Of a DNA stretch of 46,548 nt, positions 28,258 through 36,157 are shown piece after piece. The DNA is from Prochlorococcus sp. AG-402-A04. GTDB taxonomy: Bacteria; Cyanobacteriota; Cyanobacteriia; PCC-6307; Cyanobiaceae. Position 1 is the stretch's first letter. Every line of letters starts with the position of its first letter. The DNA lies in assembly GCA_003278045.1 (NCBI GenBank), contig QCHG01000011.1, positions 1-46,548 of the forward strand, given 5' to 3'. The notes beneath the pieces are model-generated. The model did not search any database. It had not been told where the DNA came from and saw nothing but the letters and a program-made list of their open reading frames with translations. Both the position numbers and the translations under genes were made by a program.

Positions 28258-28310
28258 AGTTTTTAGTGTGCATCATTATGTATTATCTTATATATAGATC
28301 ATTAATTTTG

Positions 28311-28592
28311 ATGGACTTAAATAAACTAAAACTTAGATTAGAGGATATTTCTGAAGTCAATCCTGCTTTAACTTGTTACCACAGAGATGATCCAGCTCCT
28401 GTGTTGCCATTAAGAGAAGAACCTGATCTACTATCTTGGCTCGAAAATACAGGTAGACTTGTTGCAGAAAAAGATGGAGATTCACAAGAGATTAGTACAA
28501 TAGAAGAAGAAGAACTTTCAGCACTTATGGGAGAAAAAGAAGATTATAAAACTGAAGAAGATCCTTCATTAGAAGATGATTGGGAAGATTAA
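28311..28592 (+). CDS. DUF3134-like small cyanobacterial protein
   Basis: From ATG 28311 the product is 93 residues. It has the pattern NPALTCYHRDDPAPVLPL followed by LLSWLENTGRL, which matches my memory of the cyanobacterial DUF3134 family (NPSL, PAxVIPL, ILDWLESTGRL), then a strongly acidic tail ending EDDWED. Function is unknown; there is no membrane segment or signal peptide. An upstream ATG at 28266 would add 15 hydrophobic residues not expected in the family, so I chose the later start. Its last 17 nt overlap the mraY start. Confidence 0.75.
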   Translation: MDLNKLKLRLEDISEVNPALTCYHRDDPAPVLPLREEPDLLSWLENTGRLVAEKDGDSQEISTIEEEELSALMGEKEDYKTEEDPSLEDDWED

Positions 28593-29652
28593 AAAGCTTA
28601 ACTTTGAATCTTTATTTATATTAAATACTTTTGCTTTAATATTTACCTCTTATTTTTTTAATAATTTTATTTTTACAGGAGTTTACATATTATTTTTCTT
28701 TATTTCTATTTTTACAACGAAAAATGGTCTAAAGATAATTAAAAAGTTAAATTTACTTCAAAATATTAGGAATGAAGGGCCAGCTAATCACTTTAATAAA
28801 AGTGATACTCCAACAATGGGTGGGATTTTTATGATAATCCCTTTTTTAATTTTGCTTTTGATAATAACTATCAATTTAAGTTCTCTAAAATTATTTCTTT
28901 TATTATTTACTATTTTTGGTTTCTTTATTACAGGATTTTTAGATGATTATTTAAGCATTAAAAAAAAAGAGAACACAGGTTTAAAAACAAAAGAGAAATT
29001 TATCTTACAAAGTGTCATCTCAATAATTTTTATATTATTAGCCTATGAAAAAAATTTAATCAATCCATTAATAACAGTTTCTGACTCCTGGGGAATAAAT
29101 ATGAATATTTTTATATTGCCAGTTTCTTTTTTAGTACTTGTAGGATTAAGTAATTCAGTAAATTTGACTGATGGACTAGATGGATTAGCAGCTGGATGCA
29201 GTGGGATTGTCTTTTATGGATTAGGAACAGAAATATTACTAAAAGAACAGCAAGAACTTTTTGTTTTTAGCATCTTATGTTTTTCGATGTCTGGCATATG
29301 CTTAGGATTTCTCAAGTATAATAGTTATCCCGCAAGAATATTTATGGGTGACACAGGATCTCTAAGTATTGGGGCAATTCTGGGTTCTATAGCGTTATTA
29401 ACCAATAGCGTGTTTACCTTATCTATTTTCTCAGGAATATTTATTATTGAATCGTTATCAGTAATCATTCAAGTAGGGTTTTTTAAAATAACAAAAAAAT
29501 TATTTCATAGAGGTAAACGCGTATTTTTAATGGCTCCACTACACCACCACTTTGAACTTAAAGGAGTGAAGGAACAAAAAATAGTTGAAAATTTTTGGAA
29601 AATCAACATTTTACTCATAATTTTAGGTATAGTTTTAAAAATCAACCTTTGA
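28576..29652 (+). CDS. mraY: Phospho-N-acetylmuramoyl-pentapeptide-transferase
   Basis: The 358-residue protein has about ten membrane segments and the MraY motifs: TPTMGG in the first cytoplasmic loop, the aspartates of GFLDDYL, LTDGLDGLAAG, FMGDTGSLSIGA and the terminal HHHFELKG. It transfers phospho-MurNAc-pentapeptide to undecaprenyl phosphate, forming lipid I for peptidoglycan at the inner face of the plasma membrane. No other mur genes are adjacent, unlike the dcw cluster of many bacteria. The ATG at 28576 lies inside the end of the preceding gene, so coupling is possible. Confidence 0.97.
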   Translation: MIGKIKKLNFESLFILNTFALIFTSYFFNNFIFTGVYILFFFISIFTTKNGLKIIKKLNLLQNIRNEGPANHFNKSDTPTMGGIFMIIPFLILLLIITINLSSLKLFLLLFTIFGFFITGFLDDYLSIKKKENTGLKTKEKFILQSVISIIFILLAYEKNLINPLITVSDSWGINMNIFILPVSFLVLVGLSNSVNLTDGLDGLAAGCSGIVFYGLGTEILLKEQQELFVFSILCFSMSGICLGFLKYNSYPARIFMGDTGSLSIGAILGSIALLTNSVFTLSIFSGIFIIESLSVIIQVGFFKITKKLFHRGKRVFLMAPLHHHFELKGVKEQKIVENFWKINILLIILGIVLKINL

Positions 29653-29662
29653 AAAATTTGTT

Positions 29663-29908
29663 ATGAATTTTTTTACATGGAAAGATAATGGATTAACAAG
29701 TGACTGTTCAAGTCTTGATGCAATGGCATCAAGATTTGAAGAAACTGCTAACTTAATGAAAAAACTATCTAAAAAGGGCTTTAAACTAAAGAAAACTCAA
29801 AATAATCAACTAATTCTTCATCCTGATCCTGAGGTTTTTGATCAATGGGGTTTTATAAGTGAGGAAGTCCCTTTTAAACAACTTTGTTTAATGTCAGATG
29901 AAGAATAA
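29663..29908 (+). CDS. Conserved-looking small hypothetical protein
   Basis: The 81-residue soluble protein (start MNFFTWKDNG, ending LCLMSDEE) has a central helical Lys-rich part (about 22-46) and a C-terminal acidic end. I do not recognise a named domain; the look is that of a small cyanobacterial protein of the mraY neighbourhood. It starts 10 nt after mraY on the same strand. Its last 67 nt lie antisense to the 3' end of the glycosyltransferase gene, so either its C-terminus or the glycosyltransferase tail is under dual coding constraint. Confidence 0.6.
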   Translation: MNFFTWKDNGLTSDCSSLDAMASRFEETANLMKKLSKKGFKLKKTQNNQLILHPDPEVFDQWGFISEEVPFKQLCLMSDEE

Positions 29909-31251
29909 CTATTTGAACTTGAAAATTCTTCAGTAAGTACTGATAAATAATTGCGTACATGAGTGTTCCAACTAAAGTGCCTGTTAACACCCTCAATTCC
30001 ATTTCTGCTCCATATTTTCCACTGATTATCATTTGATATTCCTTTTTCAAGAATAACTTTCAACTCATTAATATCGGTAACATCTACTAGAAGTCCATTT
30101 TCACATTTTGAACGAATTTCTTTTGGCCCTCCATCATTTGTTGATATTATTGGCAATCCACATGAAGAAGCTTCGAGCAGAGTTAAACCAAAAGGCTCTG
30201 TTAAAGCTGGATTTACAAATACACCACCTCTGCTAGCAGCCCACCTATATAAAGCAGGAATCTGACTTGGAAGATGTTTTTTTGGATATGCTACCTTTCC
30301 ATACAAATTATATTTATCAATTGTTTCAAAAATTTTATTGAAAACATCCTTTTGTTGAGAGTCAAGTTTAGAAGTATTATCTCTGCAACCCAAAATCAAA
30401 ATTAAATTAGTTTTTCTTTTTAATTTTTCAGATCTTCCATATGCCTCAATCAAAGAAGGAATATTTTTTCTTCGTACAGCTCTAGAAATAGTCAAAAATG
30501 GAGGTTTAGTAGAATCCTTTAGAAAAGGTTTCATCATGTTATCAATTTCAGCTGTCTCGCTTGTGGAGTGAATATGGTGAAACTTATTATGATCAACACC
30601 AGGAGGAATCACTTTAGCTTTTTGAGGTGAAAAAGAAGAATATTGGGAATATTGATACACTGATTCTTGTTTAGTGCTTGTAACGACAATATCTGCAGAC
30701 TTCAATGCTTTTTCTTCTGCCTCAATTCTTTTACTTATAGAATAAAGTTTTTCTATTTGGTTATTTTTTAAACCAGTATCAAGCAATTTCCTTTTTTTCT
30801 CTCTTCCTAAAGAATGACCAGTAAAAATAAGAGGAACATTTAAGGATTTACTTAGCTTAACTCCTACGTATCCAGCATCTGCATAATGTGCATGAATGAA
30901 ATTTGGTTTTTTGTTTTTTTTATAGTAAGAAATAAGTTTTTCAGTTAAATGATCCAAATAAGGCCAAAGCAATTCCTTTCTTAAATATTTATTAGGTCCA
31001 AATTTAAATCTTAAAATTCTAACCCCAGGTTCTACAAATTCTTCTTCTTGAGAATATTCATCTTCTACTTTAGGGTCTTTTATTAAACGAGTAACTAAAT
31101 CAACTTGATCAACTTCTGAAGTATTAGCCAAACTTTTAATTAACTCTAAAACGTATTGTGTTTGCCCTCCTGTATCTGCATCCCTACCTAACTCAAGATT
31201 TTCAGAACGTATCAGACCATGTAAATGTAAGTGTAAAAATTTCAACCTCAT
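29842..31251 (-). CDS. Sucrose-phosphate synthase-type glycosyltransferase, without phosphatase domain
   Basis: The 469-residue GT-B family 4 enzyme opens with LHLHGLIRS and DTGGQTQYVLEL, the hallmark N-terminus of sucrose-phosphate/sucrose synthases. It continues with FIHAHYADAGYVG, FTGHSLGREKK, PPGVDHNKF, the SRAVRRKN donor-binding lysine region and the EPFGLTLLEASSCGLP acid motif. It should make sucrose 6-phosphate from a nucleotide-glucose and fructose 6-phosphate for compatible solute or carbon storage. No HAD-type sucrose-phosphatase domain follows, so any phosphatase must be separate. The start has GGAGG (31261-31265) nine bases upstream. The tail is serine-rich. Confidence 0.85.
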   Translation of the reverse strand: MRLKFLHLHLHGLIRSENLELGRDADTGGQTQYVLELIKSLANTSEVDQVDLVTRLIKDPKVEDEYSQEEEFVEPGVRILRFKFGPNKYLRKELLWPYLDHLTEKLISYYKKNKKPNFIHAHYADAGYVGVKLSKSLNVPLIFTGHSLGREKKRKLLDTGLKNNQIEKLYSISKRIEAEEKALKSADIVVTSTKQESVYQYSQYSSFSPQKAKVIPPGVDHNKFHHIHSTSETAEIDNMMKPFLKDSTKPPFLTISRAVRRKNIPSLIEAYGRSEKLKRKTNLILILGCRDNTSKLDSQQKDVFNKIFETIDKYNLYGKVAYPKKHLPSQIPALYRWAASRGGVFVNPALTEPFGLTLLEASSCGLPIISTNDGGPKEIRSKCENGLLVDVTDINELKVILEKGISNDNQWKIWSRNGIEGVNRHFSWNTHVRNYLSVLTEEFSSSNSYSSSDIKQSCLKGTSSLIKPH

Positions 31252-31451
31252 TCAGCAAATCCTCCGATCAACGGCCTTTAATACAAATAAGCTGAATTTT
31301 CCAAGGAAATATTAAGAAAGCATTATGATTTTCAATTTTTTTAATAGAAAAGCTTTCAAAAAATCAGTTATAGAACAGTTTTAAACCCCTTTTAAAAAAA
31401 AATTTGTTTTGCTAAAAAAATTAAAATAAAAAGAAATACAACAAGGATTTT
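31252..31451 (-). promoter_or_regulatory. Intergenic region upstream of the sucrose synthase gene, with nested inverted repeat
   Basis: This 200-bp gap lies between uvrA and the glycosyltransferase gene on the minus strand and holds no gene that I can support. It contains the GGAGG of the downstream gene and, at 31316-31357, GAAAGC and GCTTTC arms enclosing a second imperfect stem (8 of 9 bp). No U-run follows the stem in either direction, so it is not a standard terminator; a role in the mRNA leader is possible. Confidence 0.35.
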
Positions 31452-34355
31452 TTATTTTAGAACCTTTTTTAGATATTTTGCTGTATGACTTGTAGGATTT
31501 TTAGCTACATCCTCAGGAATACCTTCTGCAATGATTTCTCCTCCTTTATCCCCTCCATCAGGTCCTAAATCGATAATCCAATCTGAACATCTAATAACAT
31601 CTAAATTATGTTCAATTACAATTACTGAATTACCTTTATCAACCAAACGTTGTATCACATCCATTAATTTATGAACATCATAAAAACTTAACCCTGTAGT
31701 TGGTTCATCAATCAAATATAAAGTTTTTCCAGTAGCCCTTTTTGACAATTCAGTAGCTAACTTAACTCTTTGAGCCTCTCCTCCAGATAATGTAGGTGCT
31801 GGTTGGCCTAATTTGACATATCCTAAGCCGACATCTACTAATGTAGATAATCTATCAGCAGCTTGAGGTATTGCAGAGAAAGTTTCTGCAGCTTGTTCAA
31901 CAGTCATCTCTAAAACATCAGATATATTGAAACCTTTATATTTAACTTGAAGAGTTTCCCTATTGAAACGAGCTCCTTTACATACTTCACATTGAACATA
32001 CACATCAGGTAAAAAATTCATTTCAATAACATTGACTCCCTGGCCTTTACAAGCTTCGCATCTTCCTCCTTTCACGTTAAAGCTAAATTGACCCGCCTGA
32101 TAACCTCTCGCTTTTGCTTCTACTGTGGCGGTAAATATCTGCCTTATAGGGTCAAAAGCACCGGTATATGTAGCAGGATTTGATCTTGGGGTTCTTCCTA
32201 TTGGAGATTGATCAATAACGATAACTTTATCAATTGCCTTTATACCCTTTAACTCTTTTACTCCTTGGGGAAAAGGAACTTTTAATCCTAGAGAATGACA
32301 CAATGCAGGATGAAGTAATTCATTTATCAAGGTGCTCTTCCCACTTCCACTCACACCAGTTACAGAAACTAATCTTCCTAAAGGAAATTCCACAGAAATA
32401 TTTTTTAAATTATTTTTAGAGCAATTATTTAAAATTAAACTTTTTTTTACAGATGATCTACGTTCTTTTGGAGTAGGAATAGACTTCCTACCACTTAGAT
32501 AAGCACCAGTTAATGACTTTTCTGAATTTAAGACATCTTGATAAGATCCTTTAGCAATAATTTCCCCACCATAAACACCTGCCCCGGGACCAATATCTAC
32601 TAAATAATCTGCGGATTTCATAGTATCTTCATCATGTTCAACTACAACCAAAGTATTTCCCAAGTCTCTTAAGCTTTTTAATGTTTCTAATAATCTGTCA
32701 TTGTCTCTTTGATGCAAACCAATACTTGGTTCATCTAAGACATATAAAACGCCAGTAAGGCCTGCACCTATTTGTGTAGCTAATCTAATACGCTGAGCCT
32801 CACCACCAGACAAAGTCATAGCTGGTCTATCTAAAGTCAAATAATCTAAACCTACATTAATTAAAAACTTTAAACGTAAACGAATCTCTTTTAAAACCAA
32901 TTCACCTATCTGCTTTTGTTTTTCTGATAAAGATATATTTTCCTTCTTTGACTTACCTAAACCCATGATGCGCTCTACGTGATAAAGGGTTTCAGAAACG
33001 CTTATAGAAGTTAAGTCAGTAATGTTATATGGACCAAGTTTAACGGCCAAAGCCTCAGGTCTTAATCTTTTTCCAGAACATGTCTTACAGGGAACTAATT
33101 CTAGATACTTTTCTAATTTTTGTTTAACTGATTCTCCATTAGCTTCATTTAATTGCCTTTCTAATATTGGCAAAATCCCCTCAAAAGGCCTTTCAAAACC
33201 ACTAGAAGTTTTAAAACGACTATCAGCTTGAATTAATATTGGTTTATCTGATCCCAAGAGTAGAACTTGTTTTTGCAAATCACTTAAATCTTTCCAAGGA
33301 GTTTTTAATTCAAAACCATAGGCTTGGCCTACAGAATAAAGTAAAGAGAAATAATAAGTATTATCTTTTTCACTCCAAGGGGCTATTGCAGCATATACAG
33401 GCAATGTTTTATCAGGTATAACTCTATCTGCAGTAAATTTTTTTAAATAACCAATCCCATGACAATCTGGACAGGCTCCATATGGGCTATTAAAAGAAAA
33501 TAATCTAGGTGAAAGTTCCTCAACAATAGAGCCATGTACAGGACATGCATAATTTTCTGAATAAAGTTTTTCTCTTTCTAAATTAGAAGGTAAATTTTCT
33601 CCTTTTTTTGGAACAACTTCTACTATTGCTAAGCCATCGCCTCTTTTGAGACAAGTTTGTAGTGAATCATTTAATCTTTCTTGTATTCCTTCTCTTGCAA
33701 TTAATCTATCAACTACTACCTCAATATTGTGAATTTGATTTTTATCTAATTCAATACTATCAGCAAGTTCTCTTACCTCTCCATTGATTCTCACCCTAGC
33801 AAATCCTTCAGCAGCTAGTCCGCTAATTAATTTTGTATGTGTTCCTTTCTTACCTCTTACAACAGGAGCTAACAATTGGTACCTTGTTCCTTCTGGTAAA
33901 AGAAGAATTTGATCCACCATTTCATCAATTGTTTGAGGCGCAATTGGAATCCCGCAGTGGTGACAATGCGGCTCACCAGCACGACCAAACAATAATCTTA
34001 AATAATCTTGTATTTCTGTTACTGTTCCAACTGTTGATCGGGGATTATGACTCGTAGATTTTTGATCAATTGAAATAGCAGGTGATAAACCTTCAATATT
34101 GTCAACATCTGGTTTATCTACTTGACCCAAAAATTGCCTTGCGTATGCAGAAAGACTTTCAACATATCTTCTTTGACCTTCAGCAAAAATAGTATCAAAG
34201 GCCAGAGAACTTTTACCACTTCCGCTCACACCTGTAAAAACTATAAATTTGTTTCTAGGTAGAGAAAGATCAATATTTTTTAAATTATGCTGACGAGCTC
34301 CTCTTATATTAATTGAGTTATCTTCTCCAAAACTACTATCAACTTTATTAACCAT
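31452..34355 (-). CDS. uvrA: Excinuclease ABC subunit A
   Basis: The 967-residue product has the two ABC ATPase halves of UvrA. The first P-loop GVSGSGKSS is at about 42-50, the second GVSGSGKST near 666, and each half has an ABC signature (TLSGGEAQR). Zinc fingers are visible as the CPVHGS/CPDCHG pair and as CEACKGQG/CEVCKGARF. UvrA scans DNA for damage and loads UvrB in nucleotide excision repair. recN lies 54 nt upstream on the same strand, so the two repair genes may be transcribed together. Length is standard. Confidence 0.98.
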   Translation of the reverse strand: MVNKVDSSFGEDNSINIRGARQHNLKNIDLSLPRNKFIVFTGVSGSGKSSLAFDTIFAEGQRRYVESLSAYARQFLGQVDKPDVDNIEGLSPAISIDQKSTSHNPRSTVGTVTEIQDYLRLLFGRAGEPHCHHCGIPIAPQTIDEMVDQILLLPEGTRYQLLAPVVRGKKGTHTKLISGLAAEGFARVRINGEVRELADSIELDKNQIHNIEVVVDRLIAREGIQERLNDSLQTCLKRGDGLAIVEVVPKKGENLPSNLEREKLYSENYACPVHGSIVEELSPRLFSFNSPYGACPDCHGIGYLKKFTADRVIPDKTLPVYAAIAPWSEKDNTYYFSLLYSVGQAYGFELKTPWKDLSDLQKQVLLLGSDKPILIQADSRFKTSSGFERPFEGILPILERQLNEANGESVKQKLEKYLELVPCKTCSGKRLRPEALAVKLGPYNITDLTSISVSETLYHVERIMGLGKSKKENISLSEKQKQIGELVLKEIRLRLKFLINVGLDYLTLDRPAMTLSGGEAQRIRLATQIGAGLTGVLYVLDEPSIGLHQRDNDRLLETLKSLRDLGNTLVVVEHDEDTMKSADYLVDIGPGAGVYGGEIIAKGSYQDVLNSEKSLTGAYLSGRKSIPTPKERRSSVKKSLILNNCSKNNLKNISVEFPLGRLVSVTGVSGSGKSTLINELLHPALCHSLGLKVPFPQGVKELKGIKAIDKVIVIDQSPIGRTPRSNPATYTGAFDPIRQIFTATVEAKARGYQAGQFSFNVKGGRCEACKGQGVNVIEMNFLPDVYVQCEVCKGARFNRETLQVKYKGFNISDVLEMTVEQAAETFSAIPQAADRLSTLVDVGLGYVKLGQPAPTLSGGEAQRVKLATELSKRATGKTLYLIDEPTTGLSFYDVHKLMDVIQRLVDKGNSVIVIEHNLDVIRCSDWIIDLGPDGGDKGGEIIAEGIPEDVAKNPTSHTAKYLKKVLK

Positions 34356-34409
34356 GTTTAAATCTAGATTATGATTTAAAAAGGTTATTATAGTAGAATT
34401 TTTTCTATT

Positions 34410-36089
34410 TTACGCAGCTGAACGATCAAGAAGTCTAGAAGCATATTCGTTTACTTCGCATGAACCTCCACCTATAAGTTCTATTAGTTCATTTTTTCTT
34501 TGATTTTTTGTAGTTAGTTTTGCAATTGAAGTATAAGTTATTCCATTAATTACGTTTTTATTAACTTTGAAATGAGCTGATCCCCTAGCAGCTAGAAATG
34601 GCTGATGAGTAATACATAAGACTTGTTGATTTTTAGAAATTTCTTTTATAAGCTCAACCAAAGAAAATAGAGATTTACCACTTAAACCACTATCAATTTC
34701 ATCTAAAAAGAAAGTATTGGGTTGTTTAGAAATACTAGATTTAATAGCTAATAAAAATCTTGACATTTCTCCGCCAGAAATAACATTTGATAATGGAGCG
34801 AGCTTCTGATCAGGATTAGCCGAAAACAAAAAATTTATATCGTCAATTCCATCGCCAGAAGGCTTACATTCAGAAAATTTAATTGAAAAATTTGCATTTT
34901 CTAAACCTAGATTGCTTAAAATAGACATTACTGAATTTTGTAACTGTTTAGCAATTTTTTTTCTTTCAATAGATTGAATAACAAATAAAGAATTTAAATT
35001 ACTTTGTAAATTCTCAATTTGAGATTTAATACTGCAAATCTCATTACCTTGATCATTTTGTTGAAAATACGTCTTTAATTGATCGCGCTTTTTAATTAAT
35101 TGAGTTAAGTCCAATGAAAAAGTTCTCTCTAGGTTTTTTAAAAAAAATAATCTTTTTTGTATTTCTGGAAGATTAGATTCATAATTTTCTATTTCTTGCA
35201 AATATGATTTTAGATCAAAAATTAAATCTTCAACATCAGCATGAATATTTAATAACTTCTCTCTAAATTTTTGAATCTTTAAATCGAAATCTGCTGTTTT
35301 ATTCAAAATCTTTAGTGATTGATTTATAAAAGAAGTTACTGAAGGTTCATCATGACTGAAATTAATTAAATTTTCTAATGATGATTTAATTGAATTATTA
35401 ATTTCAAGATTATTTACAAGTTTATTTTCTAATAACTCTAGTTCTAAAATTTCTTCACTTGAATTTAAATCAGCTTCTTCTAAACTCTTCAACATATGTT
35501 TAATTGCCAAGTTTTTTTCTTCTTGATTCCTAGAAAATTCTATTTTTTCATTCATTAATTTTGTTAACTCTTCACTTTCTCTCCATAAACTTTTAATCCT
35601 TTCGCTAGTATCCTTAAATTCTTGAGAACATAAGTCATCAATAATTTGTCTTCTCTTATCTATAGAATCAAAGATAAAAGTGTCTGATTGACCTGCAAAA
35701 TCAATAAAAAATCGTCCAAGTTTTTCTAATGATTGTCTGTTAATTGGTAAATTATTAAGGCTATATTTGGATAAGATTTTATTATTTTTTTTATAAGATT
35801 TTCTTTTAATTTGTATTTCTGAAGAAGTTATCTCATAACCATTACTAATTAACCAATTGTTAATTTGAAAAGAAGAAGAAAATATCGCCTCAATAACGCA
35901 AAAATCTTTTCCTGGACGTATTAAATGTTTTAGAGGTATATTAGTTCCACCAAATAAAGCATTAAGGGAATCCAAAATTAATGATTTTCCTGAACCTGAA
36001 TCACCAGTTATGATATTCAAACCTTTTTCGAAATTAATTTCTATAATTTCTATTAATGCAATATTTTCTATTTTTAATTTTACTAACAT
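34410..36089 (-). CDS. recN: DNA repair protein RecN
   Basis: The 559-residue SMC-like protein has Walker A GDSGSGKS at 29-36, a long central coiled coil (about 160-370, rich in Glu, Leu and Lys), an ABC signature in VISGGEMSRFLLA, and Walker B FFLDEIDSGLSG, followed by the CITHQPFLAARGSAHF switch region. RecN acts in double-strand-break repair by recombination. A 16-bp palindrome lies 20 bp upstream of its ATG in the 68-bp divergent gap. It is followed by uvrA on the same strand. Confidence 0.95.
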   Translation of the reverse strand: MLVKLKIENIALIEIIEINFEKGLNIITGDSGSGKSLILDSLNALFGGTNIPLKHLIRPGKDFCVIEAIFSSSFQINNWLISNGYEITSSEIQIKRKSYKKNNKILSKYSLNNLPINRQSLEKLGRFFIDFAGQSDTFIFDSIDKRRQIIDDLCSQEFKDTSERIKSLWRESEELTKLMNEKIEFSRNQEEKNLAIKHMLKSLEEADLNSSEEILELELLENKLVNNLEINNSIKSSLENLINFSHDEPSVTSFINQSLKILNKTADFDLKIQKFREKLLNIHADVEDLIFDLKSYLQEIENYESNLPEIQKRLFFLKNLERTFSLDLTQLIKKRDQLKTYFQQNDQGNEICSIKSQIENLQSNLNSLFVIQSIERKKIAKQLQNSVMSILSNLGLENANFSIKFSECKPSGDGIDDINFLFSANPDQKLAPLSNVISGGEMSRFLLAIKSSISKQPNTFFLDEIDSGLSGKSLFSLVELIKEISKNQQVLCITHQPFLAARGSAHFKVNKNVINGITYTSIAKLTTKNQRKNELIELIGGGSCEVNEYASRLLDRSAA

Positions 36090-36108
36090 GATAAATCTTC
36101 CATATAAA

Positions 36109-36124
36109 AAAAGTAACTACTTTT
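36109..36124. promoter_or_regulatory. 16-bp palindrome in the recN/ubiB-family divergent gap
   Basis: Perfect 7-bp arms AAAAGTA (36109-36115) and TACTTTT (36118-36124) flank an AC spacer. The element sits 20 bp upstream of recN and 33 bp upstream of the opposite kinase gene, a typical operator position. The AGTA/TACT half-sites recall cyanobacterial LexA half-sites (AGTAC) but do not match the usual spacing, so the regulator is unknown. Confidence 0.35.
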
Positions 36125-36157
36125 CAAAAAAAATAAAGGTTTTAAATATATAAAGTT

